Assembly: GCA_021234155.1 (NCBI GenBank)
Contig: JAJEKV010000261.1
Span: 312,001 to 376,000, forward strand
DNA from: Isoetes taiwanensis
Taxonomy: Eukaryota; Streptophyta; Lycopodiopsida; Isoetales; Isoetaceae
Length of the DNA stretch: 64,000 bases
Direction of reading: 5' to 3'
In this document: positions 1 through 13,501 of the stretch, in pieces
Numbering within the stretch: position 1 is the stretch's first letter
Layout: each line of letters opens with the position of its first letter
The notes under the pieces: generated by a model
The model's database searches: none
The model's input: only the letters and a program-made list of their open reading frames with translations
Told to the model about the DNA's origin: nothing
Translations under genes and position numbers: made by a program

Positions 1-562
1 CTCAAGGCATATTGCAAGCATTGCATAACATCCACCGGAGGTTGGGGAAGGAGCATATTCGATGAAAGGTCGGGGAGGCGAAAGTGGAGAAGTCGGGTGG
101 ACAGGTCGGGCCGGTAGCTCGAGGAGGCACCTCCACGTGAGGCATTCCACACTCTTCAAGGTTGCCCCAAGGCTTCTGAGGCGGCATGAAGAAGCGCCAC
201 AAGTTAATCCCCTAAGGTGGACCACCTACCAAGATGATGTGATTTGTAGTGACAAAGAAGACCGCCATGGTCTCTGCGTCCGATGTAAAATACATTGTAT
301 CTGTTCAATTTATTAATAAAAATTCTTTTTCAACTACATCTTTGGTTTCAAACTTTAATGAATTTCCTTTGTTTCAGTTGCATTGTTTTTGTTCTCGACT
401 CGCGAACCTGGGAAAACTGCAGCACAGCTCGGATTCAGAGTTTTATTCAAAAATTCGAATTAAGGATAGTTTTCGGGTCGGGGTGCTACTTTTTATGTAA
501 ATTAACCGGGTTCCGAAAAAAAATGGGAATGGAATGAGTCCCACTTTAATTAAATACGACTT
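1..562 (-). mobile_element. End of large element D, copy 1
   Basis: This stretch is nearly the reverse complement of 55872-56425, where it forms the outer end of element D copy 2. Both copies stop at the same terminal bases (AAGTCGTATTTAATTAAAGT read inward), here at about 562. The neighbouring sequence then differs: a LINE lies next to this copy, and repeat X lies next to the other. The rest of copy 1 lies before base 1. It contains one half-copy of the D palindrome near 395-405. The short ORFs across it are conserved only because the DNA is duplicated. The superfamily is unknown. Confidence 0.75.
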
Positions 563-2077
563 AAGAGTCTTGTCAGAAAAAGCTAAAGCATCCAAGAAAG
601 CTTTATATATGGCTTTCATCGATTTCTCCAAAGCCTTTGATACCATGCCAAGAGATGGCCTGGACATGAGAATGGAAAGGCTACAGGTCCCAGACACCTT
701 ATGGGGCGCAGTGGCTTGCCTGTACGAGGAGGTGATTATCAAACTGGGAACGGGTGTATCAGACCAGGTGCATAGCACTATCATACGGCAGGGCTGCCCT
801 TTGTCACCTACCTTATTCGGACTCTATATTGATGAACTTGAGGACTGGCTTCTGAGTAGAGGTATGCCGGGAACTCGGTTAGGAAATTTTGTGATCCAAC
901 TTACGATGTGATTCTTCTTGCAGATAGAGCTGAAGTATTGCAAAGTCATCTAGATGTGTTATTGCAATTCTGTGAGGAGCGAGGGATGCAGGTCAATTTG
1001 GGAAAATCCAAAGTGATGATATATGGGACTGTCAAAAGACTAGATCTGTTCTACAACAGAGCTAAATTAGAAACAGTGGATTGTCACAAGTACCTGGGTT
1101 TAGAATTCTGTCCAAATTACAGATGGAAAGAATGCATAAGGAAAAGGATTGCTGGAGGAAAGGCGGATTTGTATGGAATGTTGAGAAAATGCCACAGGTT
1201 ATGTCTCACGGATTAGGGATTGAAGGAAATGTTGTTTAAGACATTGGTGCAGACTGTGGTCTTATATGGAGCACCAATATGGGGACCAACCATCTCGAGA
1301 GATAGCTGGGACCAAATAGAAGTGGTTGTGAAGACCTTTTTGATGGAAGAATTAGGTATCAAATGCCAAACACCTTATGCAATAATGTTGGCTGAAACAG
1401 GTCTGATCCCATTGGAAGCGGAGGCCTTATATCAGACCATAAATTTTGTGAATAGACTGAGAAAGCAAGCTGATAGCCGCCTATCAAAGGAGGCGATGGT
1501 CCAGTCATTGGATTCGGGCTGGTACAGTGATGTCACAAAATGGGCTGAGAGTTGGGGGATTAAGGCGGATAATTGGCCAGACACAGCTGCAAGAACACGA
1601 GATCTGGTGCAATTACTAGCTGTAAATAAACTGTGGGCCAAACCAGGATCTCAGATGAATTACTATAGGGAAGAACTGAATCCTATGGTTATGTATACAG
1701 ACCAAGCATATTTGGGATCAAAAATACTAATACATACAAAAAAGATTATTGCTAGGTTCTGATCTAGTTCTCATCGTCTTGGAGTGGAGACAGGCCGATG
1801 GGCAAAGATTCCAAAGGAAGATTAAAAGTGCTTGTTATGTGATTCAGAAGAAGTAGAAGACTGAGACACATGTCTTCCTCCATTGTTCAGCTTATCAACA
1901 CCTAAGAGATGTATTTGACATTGACGCTATCAGTTTTCATTCTTTGTTAGATATGTCACCCAATGCCTTGGGTTTATATATGAGGAAGATAGAATCTCAT
2001 AGATCATTTTTGTTATAAACGAAACAATTGTTGTAACCCACTGCTCCATGACCTCCAAGGTCCAAAAGGGGCATGAT
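563..2077 (+). pseudogene. 5'-truncated LINE, reverse transcriptase and C-terminal part
   Basis: Three consecutive reading frames (to 911, 908-1216 and 1220-1762) form the back half of a non-LTR reverse transcriptase. The motifs DFSKAFDTMPR and QGCPLSPTLF are clear. The catalytic YADD box is degraded at the frameshift near 908, where only YDVILLA remains. Downstream come the thumb (YLGLEF), the LYGAPIWG motif typical of plant LINE ORF2, and a degenerate C-x2-C...H...C knuckle around 1830-1900. The 5' part was lost at the junction with element D. The poly(ATT) tail that follows marks the true 3' end. The copy is dead, with several stops. Confidence 0.88.
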
Positions 2078-2269
<192 letters not shown>

Positions 2270-2465
2270 CGGTTTTTTAAAAGCTTTCTTCTATAAGCAA
2301 GCCAATGCCGCAATACCATTCAATCAGAATGTCTGGTTTTCTATATGAACGCATCAAAACTTTTTCCTTGCCAATCCAAATAACATTTTCACAAAAGTTT
2401 CTTATTTTTTTTATCATTTTTCCATCAATGCAACATTCTTGAAACATATAGAAAGCACGAAACAA
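2270..2465 (+). repeat. Repeat X, copy 1
   Basis: About 195 bp matching 55675-55870 in the same orientation with few differences. Here it follows the LINE tail. At 55870 it is cut by element D. It is non-coding and its origin is unknown, possibly old host or transposon sequence that served twice as a landing site. Confidence 0.75.
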
Positions 2466-3047
2466 GCAAAATTATAAATCAGAAAAGCATACCAGTAGTT
2501 CATTGCAACATTATGGTGCCTCTCCATACTATTTATCCGCCTCTGGTTCTCATAGAAGAAGAGACCCGCCCAAATTCATAATGCGCTTGCATGTGCCGGG
2601 TGCTCGATACACCGACCTCAACCTCCACCTCTTTCCAATGTTGCAAACAACCTCCCCAGCCGCATCCTGAGCAAGCTGCATCCTGAGCAAGTGGGCTGAA
2701 GCTGCCACAGATTCAACAAGCATGTTTATATTCACAATGCTTGAGACCACTTCCAAGCAATCTGCACTCGCTCCGCATTCGAAAAGAAAACCACATGAGG
2801 ACTAGATGCAGCAAGGCTGTGTGGAGGGGGCAGACATGGCTCTTCATCACTACCTATGTCAATAATGCCAATCCCAATCCGTGGCCTCGCACCCATCACT
2901 CCGATAGGCTTGTGCTAGCAGCAACCCCAGTTTGCATGCCCACAGCAGCCCTATTCTTCATTCCTATCCTCCCCTCCACAAAGTTCTCGTCCATGTCCTC
3001 CAAGGAGTGCCACGTGGGGCATTTTAATGGTGTATTATGGTGGAGTC
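2466..3047. other. Unassigned stretch with a weak minus-strand coding look
   Basis: No gene can be assigned. A 68-codon minus-strand ORF (2550-2756) extended upstream to about 2810 has plausible amino-acid composition (FECGASADCLEVV, then SAHLLRMQLAQDAAGEVV) and a tandem near-repeat of LLRMQLAQDA codons. It may be a relic exon. I do not recognise the family. Confidence 0.25.
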
Positions 3048-3540
3048 AAGTGGCATCGCCAATATACCGTAATGCTAAACGGGCAAAAAATTCTTGGTTT
3101 TTGTTGATCTGATTAACAAAACATGAAAATATGTATAGCAATTAAAGAATGACATAGTCTTGAGCTCAAAACGACTCGCCAACCATGATATTGTAATAAC
3201 TTGTCTGTGATTCACCGGTTATTGAACCTTAAATCGTGGACTAGGAATAAAATACACATTCAAGTAGGTACGCTAGCTTTGTAATCAAAAGATTATAATG
3301 CGATAATTTAAATGTTACCAATATCATGATTGGATCACCCTTTCATCTAATGGTGTATTTTGGTGGTGCCATATGGCATCTTCAATATATGGCAATGCTA
3401 ATCTTGCAGAAAATCATTTGTTACTTACAAAATATGAAAATTTGTATAGCAACTGAAGAACGCCATATCCTAAACTCAAGACTTCCAACCAGAATATTGT
3501 AATGACTTGTCTGTGATTTACAGGTTTTGCAGCTCCCGAC
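3048..3540. repeat. Two diverged direct repeats of about 175 bp
   Basis: 3048-3222 and 3358-3530 share an ordered series of matches: the GGCATC..CAATATA start, ATGAAAAT.TGTATAGCAA in the middle, and ATATTGTAAT.ACTTGTCTGTGATT at the end. The stretch is non-coding. It is probably an old tandem duplication or two copies of one non-autonomous element. Confidence 0.6.
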
Positions 3541-3567
3541 TAACGCCTTTGTAGTTTGCAGTGCAAC

Positions 3568-4330
3568 GGATCGCAATGTTGCACTGAAGACTCTGGTGTT
3601 GGCCCCGATGGCTTGAATTCATGGTGGTTTTTGACGATGGCAATGGCACCTTGGGTGCTATCCTCTAGGCCTAACATGGCAGGGGTGACCCTATGTGATC
3701 CTAAAGCATCATTTCCCATACTAGGGTTCTAGAGTATGTTGTAACATGGCGGAGTAGTGGTGCTCCAGAACGCAATGGACGATGAAGAAGAAAAAGTATG
3801 GTCTCATCTAAATGAGCAGTAATAGAGCAATGTTTGTGTGATGTGCATGTCTCATAAAATAGTTGCACATTATAAATGCTTCTCCTTTTTCTCTACTTCT
3901 TTATCTTTCACTAAACGAATGATCTTAGGAGCAATCGCCTACGTCACCATGCCCCTAAACTGCCATGCCCAGGGTCACGGGTTCGACGCTTCGTTGTGAA
4001 AGTGACCATGATCATTGTAATGCTCGTGGTGAAGGACCCATTTCAGCCATGTACTGTAGTGGGGACGAGCCACATCTAGGTGTGTTTTCTCCCATGATCT
4101 GAGGTCCCCGTGGATGTTAAAAATAAGGGAAAATTATAAAAATACCCCTATATTTATGCAAAATTGTAAAAATGCCCCTGTTTTTGGGATAAATTTGATG
4201 GAAATGACCGTAACTTTTTTATGATGATCAGAATGAGAATATATCCTTCAGATCCATTGTAATACAACGATATCTTCCTATCAGAGCTAGAATCACTTGA
4301 ATCGGAGTTCGAAATCTTAAGACACAAGTC
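3568..4330 (+). repeat. Non-coding duplicated unit, copy 1
   Basis: Matches 4925-5935 over most of its length at high similarity. The match runs from GGATCGCAATGTTGCACT to the arm sequence near 4320. It holds no gene. Its last 200 bp (about 4125-4325) is one arm of the fold-back element seen whole at 5727-6190. Confidence 0.75.
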
Positions 4331-4924
4331 ATGGGCGTGGAAAGTATGCCTTTAAATGGCGGCGATTTCACCATAATCCCAAGCTTCGGTTGGTCCATTA
4401 TCGATCGGTGCTGCATTGCAGTCTCGACCATCAAAAGTTGGAACTATTGCAAAAATAAATGTTGGATCTCATCACACGACAAATATTGTGCAACCACATT
4501 CCATATCGCATGGGTAGCAATACTGGAGCAAAGCTCGATGATGAGAGCTCCATGCTTCTAGGATCGCCATTTGAGGATCCTAAAGCAAAGAAGGAGATGG
4601 ACGACCTAGATTTGGCGCGACATCTGACGGTCGAGATGCCTCGTGATGAAACATGACAGCCTCCATATTGCAACCGTGCATGCGGACCATCGAGATCAAT
4701 TTCATGGGTAGCTTATGGAGCACAGTTATTGTGCTCTAGCATCCGTACCAGGGTTGATTCATATCCAAAAGTTTGTTGGCTTCGGCCTTTTACATCCGTG
4801 TGACAACCATTTTTGTATACACGAGTATAATACGTGAATGATCATCTCCATTTGGACAGGTTCTCTATGCTCTGGCGCCTCATCCGAGGGATACCAGGGG
4901 TTAGTTTCGCCTGTATAATTCCAA
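4331..4924. other. Single-copy spacer, nothing recognised
   Basis: About 600 bp between the two duplicated units. Overlapping short ORFs exist on both strands but none has a recognisable motif or a repeat counterpart. Confidence 0.5.
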
Positions 4925-5935
4925 CGGATCGCAATGTTGCACTCAAGACTCTGGTGTTGGGCCCGATGGCTTGGATTCATGGTGGTTTTTAACGATGGCA
5001 ATGGTGCGTTGGGTACTATCATCTAGGCCTAACATGGCAGGGATGATCCTATGTGATCCTAAAGCATTGTTTCCCATACTAGAGTTCTAGAGTGTGTTGT
5101 AACATGGTGGAATAGTCGTGCTCCAGAACGCAATGGACGATATCCCAAAAATCAGATGCATCATGCCGCAATCTCGTTCGCAAGTATACGACGTGGAAGC
5201 CAGAACATTGTACCAAAACTAAATATGGATAACGAAGGACCGAGTAAACAACAGTCGTTGGGGGAAAAGGAGGGAGGTACCACCTGCCAGGAGACTTTTG
5301 CTCCATAATCCACGAATTAAGGGTAAAGTTAACTTGTGCCCTTATATATTATGAAGAAGAAAAATGATAGTCGCATCTAAATGAGTAGTAATAGAGCAAT
5401 GTGCGTGGGATGTGCATGTCCGATAGAATAGTTGGACATTATAAATGCTTCTCCTTTTTCTCTACTTCTTTATCTTTCACTAAACGAATGATCTTAGGAG
5501 TAATCGTCTATGTCACCATGCCTCTAAACTGCCATGGCCAGGGTCACGGGTTCGACGCTTCGTTGTGAAAGTGACTATGATCATTGTAATGTTCGTGGTG
5601 AAGGACCCACTTCAGCCATGTACTGTAGTGGGAATGATGAAGGACCCACTTCAGCCATGTACTGTAGTGGGAATGAGCCACATCTAGGTGTGTTTTCTCC
5701 CATAATCTTTGTGAACTCCCGTGGATGTTAAAAATAAGGAAAATTTATAAAAATACCCCTATATTTATGCAAAATTATGAAAATGCTCCTGTTTTTGGGA
5801 TAGGTTTGATGGAAATGACCATTACCTTTTTATGATGATCAGAATGAGAATATATCCTTCAGATCCATTGTAGGTACAATGATATCTTCCTATCAGAGCT
5901 AGAAATCACTTGAATCGGAGTTTGAAATCTTAAGT
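4925..5935 (+). repeat. Non-coding duplicated unit, copy 2, with an insertion
   Basis: Second copy of 3568-4330. It is interrupted at about 5143 by roughly 206 bp absent from copy 1, and continues at about 5350 (ATGAAGAAGAAAAATG). Inside it a 39-bp unit around GAAGGACCCACTTCAGCCAT is tandemly doubled (5600-5677), while copy 1 has one. No coding content. Confidence 0.75.
5143..5349. mobile_element. About 206 bp insertion in duplicated unit 2
   Basis: Copy 1 reads straight through from GGACGAT to GAAGAAG at 3787. Copy 2 has this extra block there, bounded by AT/GAT-like short matches. It may be a small non-autonomous element or a deletion in copy 1. No clear inverted termini. Confidence 0.4.
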
Positions 5936-6190
5936 TATGGTCTCTTAAATCCTTACAATTTTTTGTGTACTAAAAGTAACATAACTTGTGATTCCCAACT
6001 CTGATTCATGTGATTCTAGCTTTGTTAGGAAGTTATCTTTGTCATCTACAATGTATCTCAGGGATGTATTCTTATTTGGATCATCACAAAAGAGTTACGG
6101 TCATTTCCATCAAAATGATCCCAAAAACAGGGGCATTTTCATAATTTTGCATAAATATAGCGATGTCTTTATAATTTGCCTAAAAAATTT
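5727..6190. mobile_element. Fold-back (MITE-like) element, arms about 200 bp
   Basis: 5727-5936 and 5985-6190 are inverted copies of each other around a short spacer. The arms include TACCCCTATATTTATGCAAA and its inverse, and the CCTGTTTTTGGGAT motif. Single arms also occur at about 4125-4325 and 11690-11770. This is the structure of a fold-back element or long-TIR MITE. No TSD was resolved. Confidence 0.7.
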
Positions 6191-6368
6191 TTATCTATCC
6201 ATCTAATAGTATTATCTAATTAAAGGTCTTAGGAGTTTAATAAGATGCATCCATGGACTAAAGGGTCTGATGGCATAAATGTAATAAAATTGAGCTTAAA
6301 ATAAACAATATAAAAGAGCGAATAATCTTATTCAAGCACTTTATAACCAACACCGAATAATTATTTGC
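6191..6368. other. 3' flank of peroxidase duplicate 1
   Basis: AT-rich flank, repeated at about 11770-11943 downstream of the second peroxidase copy. The duplicated block therefore includes a fold-back arm, this flank and the gene. Confidence 0.6.
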
Positions 6369-7452
<1,084 letters not shown>

Positions 7453-7465
7453 GCTAGAAATCAAC

Positions 7466-7760
7466 TAGATGAGTTAGAGAAAGCAACAATGTATGCAATT
7501 GGAACGAAGCTTAAGAGTGTTTCCAAATATTCAAGCTTCTTATAATATTGTATGTCAAGGCACAATCTGCATCATTGAACATTGATATTCTACTTAGGAA
7601 CTTAGATGTTCTTCAGGATCTCTACATTTGTGGCAGTTTAAGTAGCCAAAACATGAATAAACGAGGAGGCTATGACAAATAATACATGAACTGGGTATTT
7701 TTAAATTCCTTATCAAATTTATTAGTCAATTTACCCGCTTTTTAAAACTTGTTAGGATGC
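7466..7760. other. Upstream flank of peroxidase copy 1, nothing else seen
   Basis: AT-rich sequence upstream of the gene on its strand. It may hold the old promoter, but no convincing element can be named. Confidence 0.4.
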
Positions 7761-8790
7761 AAGGATAGTTAATAGTGGACATGCTAGAAAAGTATATAAA
7801 TTATACCACGATGGACAGGTAGTGGAACATGTGCATAATTACAGATATTTGGGTCTAGAGGTAACAGATACTTATACTTGGAATGTTGCAGTGGAGAAAA
7901 GAGTAAATGCAGGCAGAAGAGCACTATTTGGGATGCAGGCAAAGTGTCGCACAATTCAATTTGCAACTGGACTATGCGCCACCATTTGTACAAAGCACTC
8001 ATGCAACCAGTGGTTGGAGTTAAACTCCAAATACCATATCCAATGCTGCTAGCAGAAGCGAGAATGTTGCCTTTAGAGGCGGAGGCTTGGCAATTTAGTT
8101 GATATGTGCTTCGAGTTCAATCTCTAACACCAGACAGATTGCGATATAAGGTATTAGAAGCAAGCCGTGAGCATGGTTGGTATCATAAGGGAGTTGCATG
8201 GCTGAACCGTTGGGGCACCTCAATGGTAGATATGCCTACAAAACCAGAAGGGATCAAGGAATGGATCATGATGAGAGTTACTGATAAAATATGGGCAAAT
8301 GCGCAAGGAAAAATGGTCACCTATACTGATAAAAGAAAGATTAATCCTATGGTCACCTACACACCGCAGCAGTATCTCCTTGATCATTTACCTAGGGCAC
8401 ACCAACAATCGATTTGTCGGATCATGAGGGTTAGCTCCTATCATCTATGAATTGAGTATGGACGACGGCGTCAGATTCCTAGGGATCAGAGAACATGTGA
8501 AGTTTGCATCTCACAAGAAGTTGAAGATGAACATCATTTTCTTATCGCCTGTCCAGCGTATGTAGCCATAAGAGATCGTCATGGATTGAAGGAGTCAGAT
8601 CTTCGAAATGTATATATAGTTTTTTGGTTATGCTCACAGTCACTTGCATCTTTCCTTGATGGGATATGGCAAGTTCGAGAGGCTTCTTTGCAGCGATGGA
8701 CTAACTTGTCGCTCATTTTGTAGCATCTTTATGTTTGTTTCTGATTTTTCGTCTCCTAGACCGTAGGGTCTCTATGAGAGTGAATAAATT
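7761..8790 (+). pseudogene. LINE fragment 2, C-terminal half of ORF2
   Basis: Frames at 7822-8052, 7878-8102 and 8106-8450, plus a continuation to about 8720, match the layout of the LINE at 563-2077: YRYLGLEV, then AEARMLPLEAEAW (compare AETGLIPLEAEAL), NPMVTYT, and a C-terminal knuckle CEVCISQEVEDEHHFLIACPAY. It has several stops and a frameshift. Its tail is AT-rich but not poly(ATT). It is a different, diverged member of the same clade. Confidence 0.85.
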
Positions 8791-9479
8791 TACATTCACA
8801 TTTACATGTCGGGGTTCGCTCAAGATCGTATTCCTTAGAATTGTTGTTTTATTGTTGTCTTGCTGCCCTCAAAATTCCTCATTTTGAATAAGCATAAAAA
8901 TGATTGCGGGTTTCAAGGGGGAAAAATGAATATGGTGGGATAGACGATTGGTCCTATGCCATTGATGTAGAAGAGGAGTAAGATTACAAAAAAAGGATAG
9001 GAAAATATCTTCCTTCTCAAGCATGTAAAGGTATTAAGGGTGTTGGTGGTTAGAGGACTGTTCAAAAAGGTTTTGTTCTTCTTTTATGGAGGTTCGAGTC
9101 ATTGTATTGATAGAATAAGCAACCACTGTAAATCATAGGGTGTTTGATTACAGCTATAGCGCGACCAATAAATTCTAAGTGTATAGGATTTAGAAAGGGG
9201 GTAGAAAAATATCTCCCTTCTCAAGCACAAAAAAATATAGTAGAATATCTCCCTATAAAGGTATTAGGGTGTTGGTGCTTAGAAAAAAATAGAATAGAAT
9301 AGAATTTTTTATCGTCCACGGAGACCAATTGGCCTATGGGACCCAAACAGGAGGCGCAACAAGTGTATTAGCGTCCGGGTTAAAAAACCCCTCCCCGCCC
9401 CGAAGGGTTTTTTAGTGGAAAAACCGTGACAGGAATAGGTTTGCTGTCAAACTGTACAAATACAAATATATATCATGGG
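8791..9479. repeat. Low-information spacer with internal duplications
   Basis: No gene. A block of about 75 bp at 9112-9185 (AATAAGCAACCACTGTAAAT..) recurs at 9713-9785. Two shorter matches around AAAATATCTCCCTTCTCAAG also repeat. There are small A-rich and AATAG-rich tracts. Confidence 0.5.
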
Positions 9480-9800
9480 GGACAGAAATATTTACATGTA
9501 TCAGGTAAGTGCCCAAAGACTGAGCTGATCTCGGCGATCTATGATCTCTTGAATGTATGATCTCAACCTCCGTACCGAGCTCGTGCTCAGCATCTCATGC
9601 AGAGGCTGGCCAGGATGGACCAGCTCAGCATAGCGTATCCGAATGTCATCATATGCCAGACAACTCTGAAGGATGTGGCATTCGTCTTCCACAGCTCCAA
9701 CCTGGCAGCGGAATAAGCAACCATTATAAATCATAGGGTATTTGATTACAAATACAGTGTGACCAATCATTTCTAAGTGTATTCATAGCGGGTGCGCCCT
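9480..9800 (-). pseudogene. LINE fragment 3, C-terminal zinc-knuckle end
   Basis: The minus-strand ORF 9770-9501 contains C-x(n)-C followed by VEDECHILQSCLAYDDIRIRY. This is the same Cys/His tail found at the end of the two other LINE fragments. Only this tail remains. Confidence 0.65.
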
Positions 9801-10039
9801 GACCATATGGGAGCCATAGGATGGCTGAATCCGACGGCCGCATGGAGAATTGGGCACGACGAGTGCGAATAAGCATAAACTAATCAACCATTACACTGTC
9901 TGTCTGAAGGACTTTATTGTTCACAGCAGTCGTCATACTATCGTCACTGCCCAAATAATAACATGTTCTATCAAGCTAACATGTTCTAGCAAGCCACATC
10001 AGTACTGGCATTAAATTTTAGTTTTGTCAGTTTTTTTAG

Positions 10040-10460
10040 TGCACAAGGATTTATGTCAAGCATCTCTGGTCTTGCAGGGGTTTGAGTCTTACAGCCTCAT
10101 CAATTTTATTTCTTCAAGTGCTCTGCAAATATATTAAGAGTTGAAGCTTTTTAGGTGTCCTTGAATTAGGGAAATCCTGCCATCTGGTCAGAAGTTCTAC
10201 AAGCAGAATTTCTTACCATTTGAAATTTGTTAAAAGAAAGCGAGTTTTGCGGGCATTAAGCTCCACGGCCTATTTTTTGCACAATTTGTTTTAGATGTTG
10301 CCTCAAGTCCTGATACATGTTGCAAAGACCATGAATCATCAAGCATCATGCAGTCATTGAAATCTCAGGCCAAAATTCTTCTTCGTGTTAAAGAGGTCCA
10401 GCTTCTTCTTCATAAGAGAGTACGATTATGCTGAATTTTCATTCAGAATCACCGTTAGTG
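10040..10460 (+). repeat. Non-coding repeat, copy 1 of 2
   Basis: Matches 11362-11700 (AAGGATTTATGTCAAGCATC .. AATTCTTCTTC.TGTTAAAGA). Copy 2 lacks the middle of this copy. No long ORF. Confidence 0.65.
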
Positions 10461-11361
10461 GCCTTGGCAAGCAAATTTAAAAAGCCATTGCTTTGAGGTT
10501 TATGGCCATCGATCTATTTCTCTAGTTCCAGCTCAATCACACTAAATAGTATTATGTACTGTTGCAGCACATCAGTCGCCATTCTAGCAGAATCATGCAA
10601 CAATCACAACTTACTATTTGTAGCGGATCACATTTGGATCCACTTGTCTTCTTCACATTGCATCAACCAACCTGTTTTAAGGCTTCAAAAAATTCTCGAA
10701 CGATTCAGGTATAGCGATTTAAACTTGTGTTTCAGTTGCCAATCTCATTTTTAGGTTATGGATGTTCTAAAATTTTAGGGTCACCCTCATGGCCCCTCTC
10801 ATGCTTTCATCACGGTCAACAAGCCATGATTAGGTATTGAATAGTCGTGCTCACACTTTTGTACAAGAAGTCATGCTCGCAGGCCTCACGCTTTGCTCCT
10901 TGGCATATGAATTTTCCAAAGTTGCACACTCACAAAATACTCGCGCTTTCTTTGCCCATGATCTTTATGGTTGATATTGGAGTACATGAATTGGTACTTA
11001 TGTTTTAAAGGCCCCCTATCATCGTTGAATTAAGTGGAATTTTTTTTTCTTTCTTTGGAGTGGGGCCCGCCCGGGGGAGGGGAGGGGATGATGATAGTGT
11101 TAACCACTTGGTAGTTAACATTGTGCACATGCTAGGTGTTAGTGGTGGTAGACTACACTTGGCATGGTTAGATTAGCATAAGTGTACGATTTAGATTTAA
11201 TTAGATGTAGGGCTCAGATGTAACCAGGTTTTATCTCATAATTAGAGAGCCTCATTTGGAGCACATTTCCCATATTCTTTGCGCATATTTGTTTCTTTCT
11301 TCTTGTTTTATGATCTTGAGCTTGGCAGTCTTGTAGCATCCGTTAGTCATGGGCTGCTGCA
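10461..11361. other. Intergenic stretch, nothing recognised
   Basis: About 900 bp with no supported gene. A G-rich run at about 11060-11090 and two T-rich runs are the only compositional features. Confidence 0.4.
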
Positions 11362-11700
11362 AATGCATAAGGATTTATGTCAAGCATCTCTGGTCTTGCA
11401 GGGGTTTGAGTCTTATAGCCTCATCAATTTTATTTCTTCAAGCACTCTGAAAATATACTAAGAGTTGAAGCTTGTTAGATGTCCTTGAATTAGGGCAAAT
11501 CCTGCCATCTGGTCCGAAGTCCCGCAAGCAGAGTTTCTTACCTGCACAAATCAATGTCGACGGCAGATCATTTGAAATCATGCAGTCATTGAAATCTCAG
11601 GCCAAAATTCTTCTTCATGTTAAAGAGGTCCAGCTTTATTTGCACTGCACATCTTCTTCAGAAGAAAGTACGATTTTGCTGAAGAGAACTATCCCAAAAA
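11362..11700 (+). repeat. Non-coding repeat, copy 2 of 2
   Basis: Second copy of 10040-10460, shorter in the middle. It runs at about 11690 into a single arm of the fold-back element and then into the duplicated peroxidase flank. Confidence 0.65.
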
Positions 11701-11943
11701 CAGGGGCATTTTCATAATTTTGCATAAATAGAGCGGTATTTTTATAATTTGCCTAAAAATAATTTATCTATCCATGTAATAGTGCTATCTAATTAAAGGT
11801 CTTAGGAGTTTAATAAGATGTATCCATGGACTAAAAGGTCTGATGGCGTATATGTAATAAAATTGATCTTCAAATAAACAATATAAAAGAGCGAATAATC
11901 TTATTCAAGCACTTTATAACCAACACCAAATAATTATTTGCTC

Positions 11944-13070
<1,127 letters not shown>

Positions 13071-13104
13071 CAACTAGATGCAGTCTACGTGCTCAGGATT
13101 CTTC

Positions 13105-13501
13105 CCTATACGTGTCCTCCACTTTTACTTTGCTTAAGGTCCATACTAGACTAATCTTGTACAGACTAGCTAGCTTATCCCACTGCCTTGCGGCAGCCAA
13201 AGTGGAGGACACGTATAGGCTTTTAAGTTCTACCACGTCGGGGATCATCATCATATACCCCTAGTAACCTACTCCCAAATATAAATGACATTGACAAAAT
13301 TTGAACCCATGACCAAATGTACATTTATTTTGGCATTACTAGGCCTATACCAACTCACCACACATCCATTGGGCAAAACTTTTGCCTTACATGCACACTT
13401 TGTAGGCAGGATTTAATCCCGCCTTAGGAAGTCTAGGTCCTAGGGGCAACTCTAGGGGAATGGCCTTTTTAGCCTCACCATCCTAGTGCCACCTACCATA
13501 G
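13105..13501 (+). repeat. 382-bp tandem repeat, unit 1
   Basis: Matches 53286-53667 and 53668-53870. It begins with an inverted pair around CCTATACGTGTCCTCCACTT (13110-13131 and 13198-13219). Its last five bases, CATAG, are the target duplicated by element C, so C inserted inside this tandem array. Confidence 0.8.
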
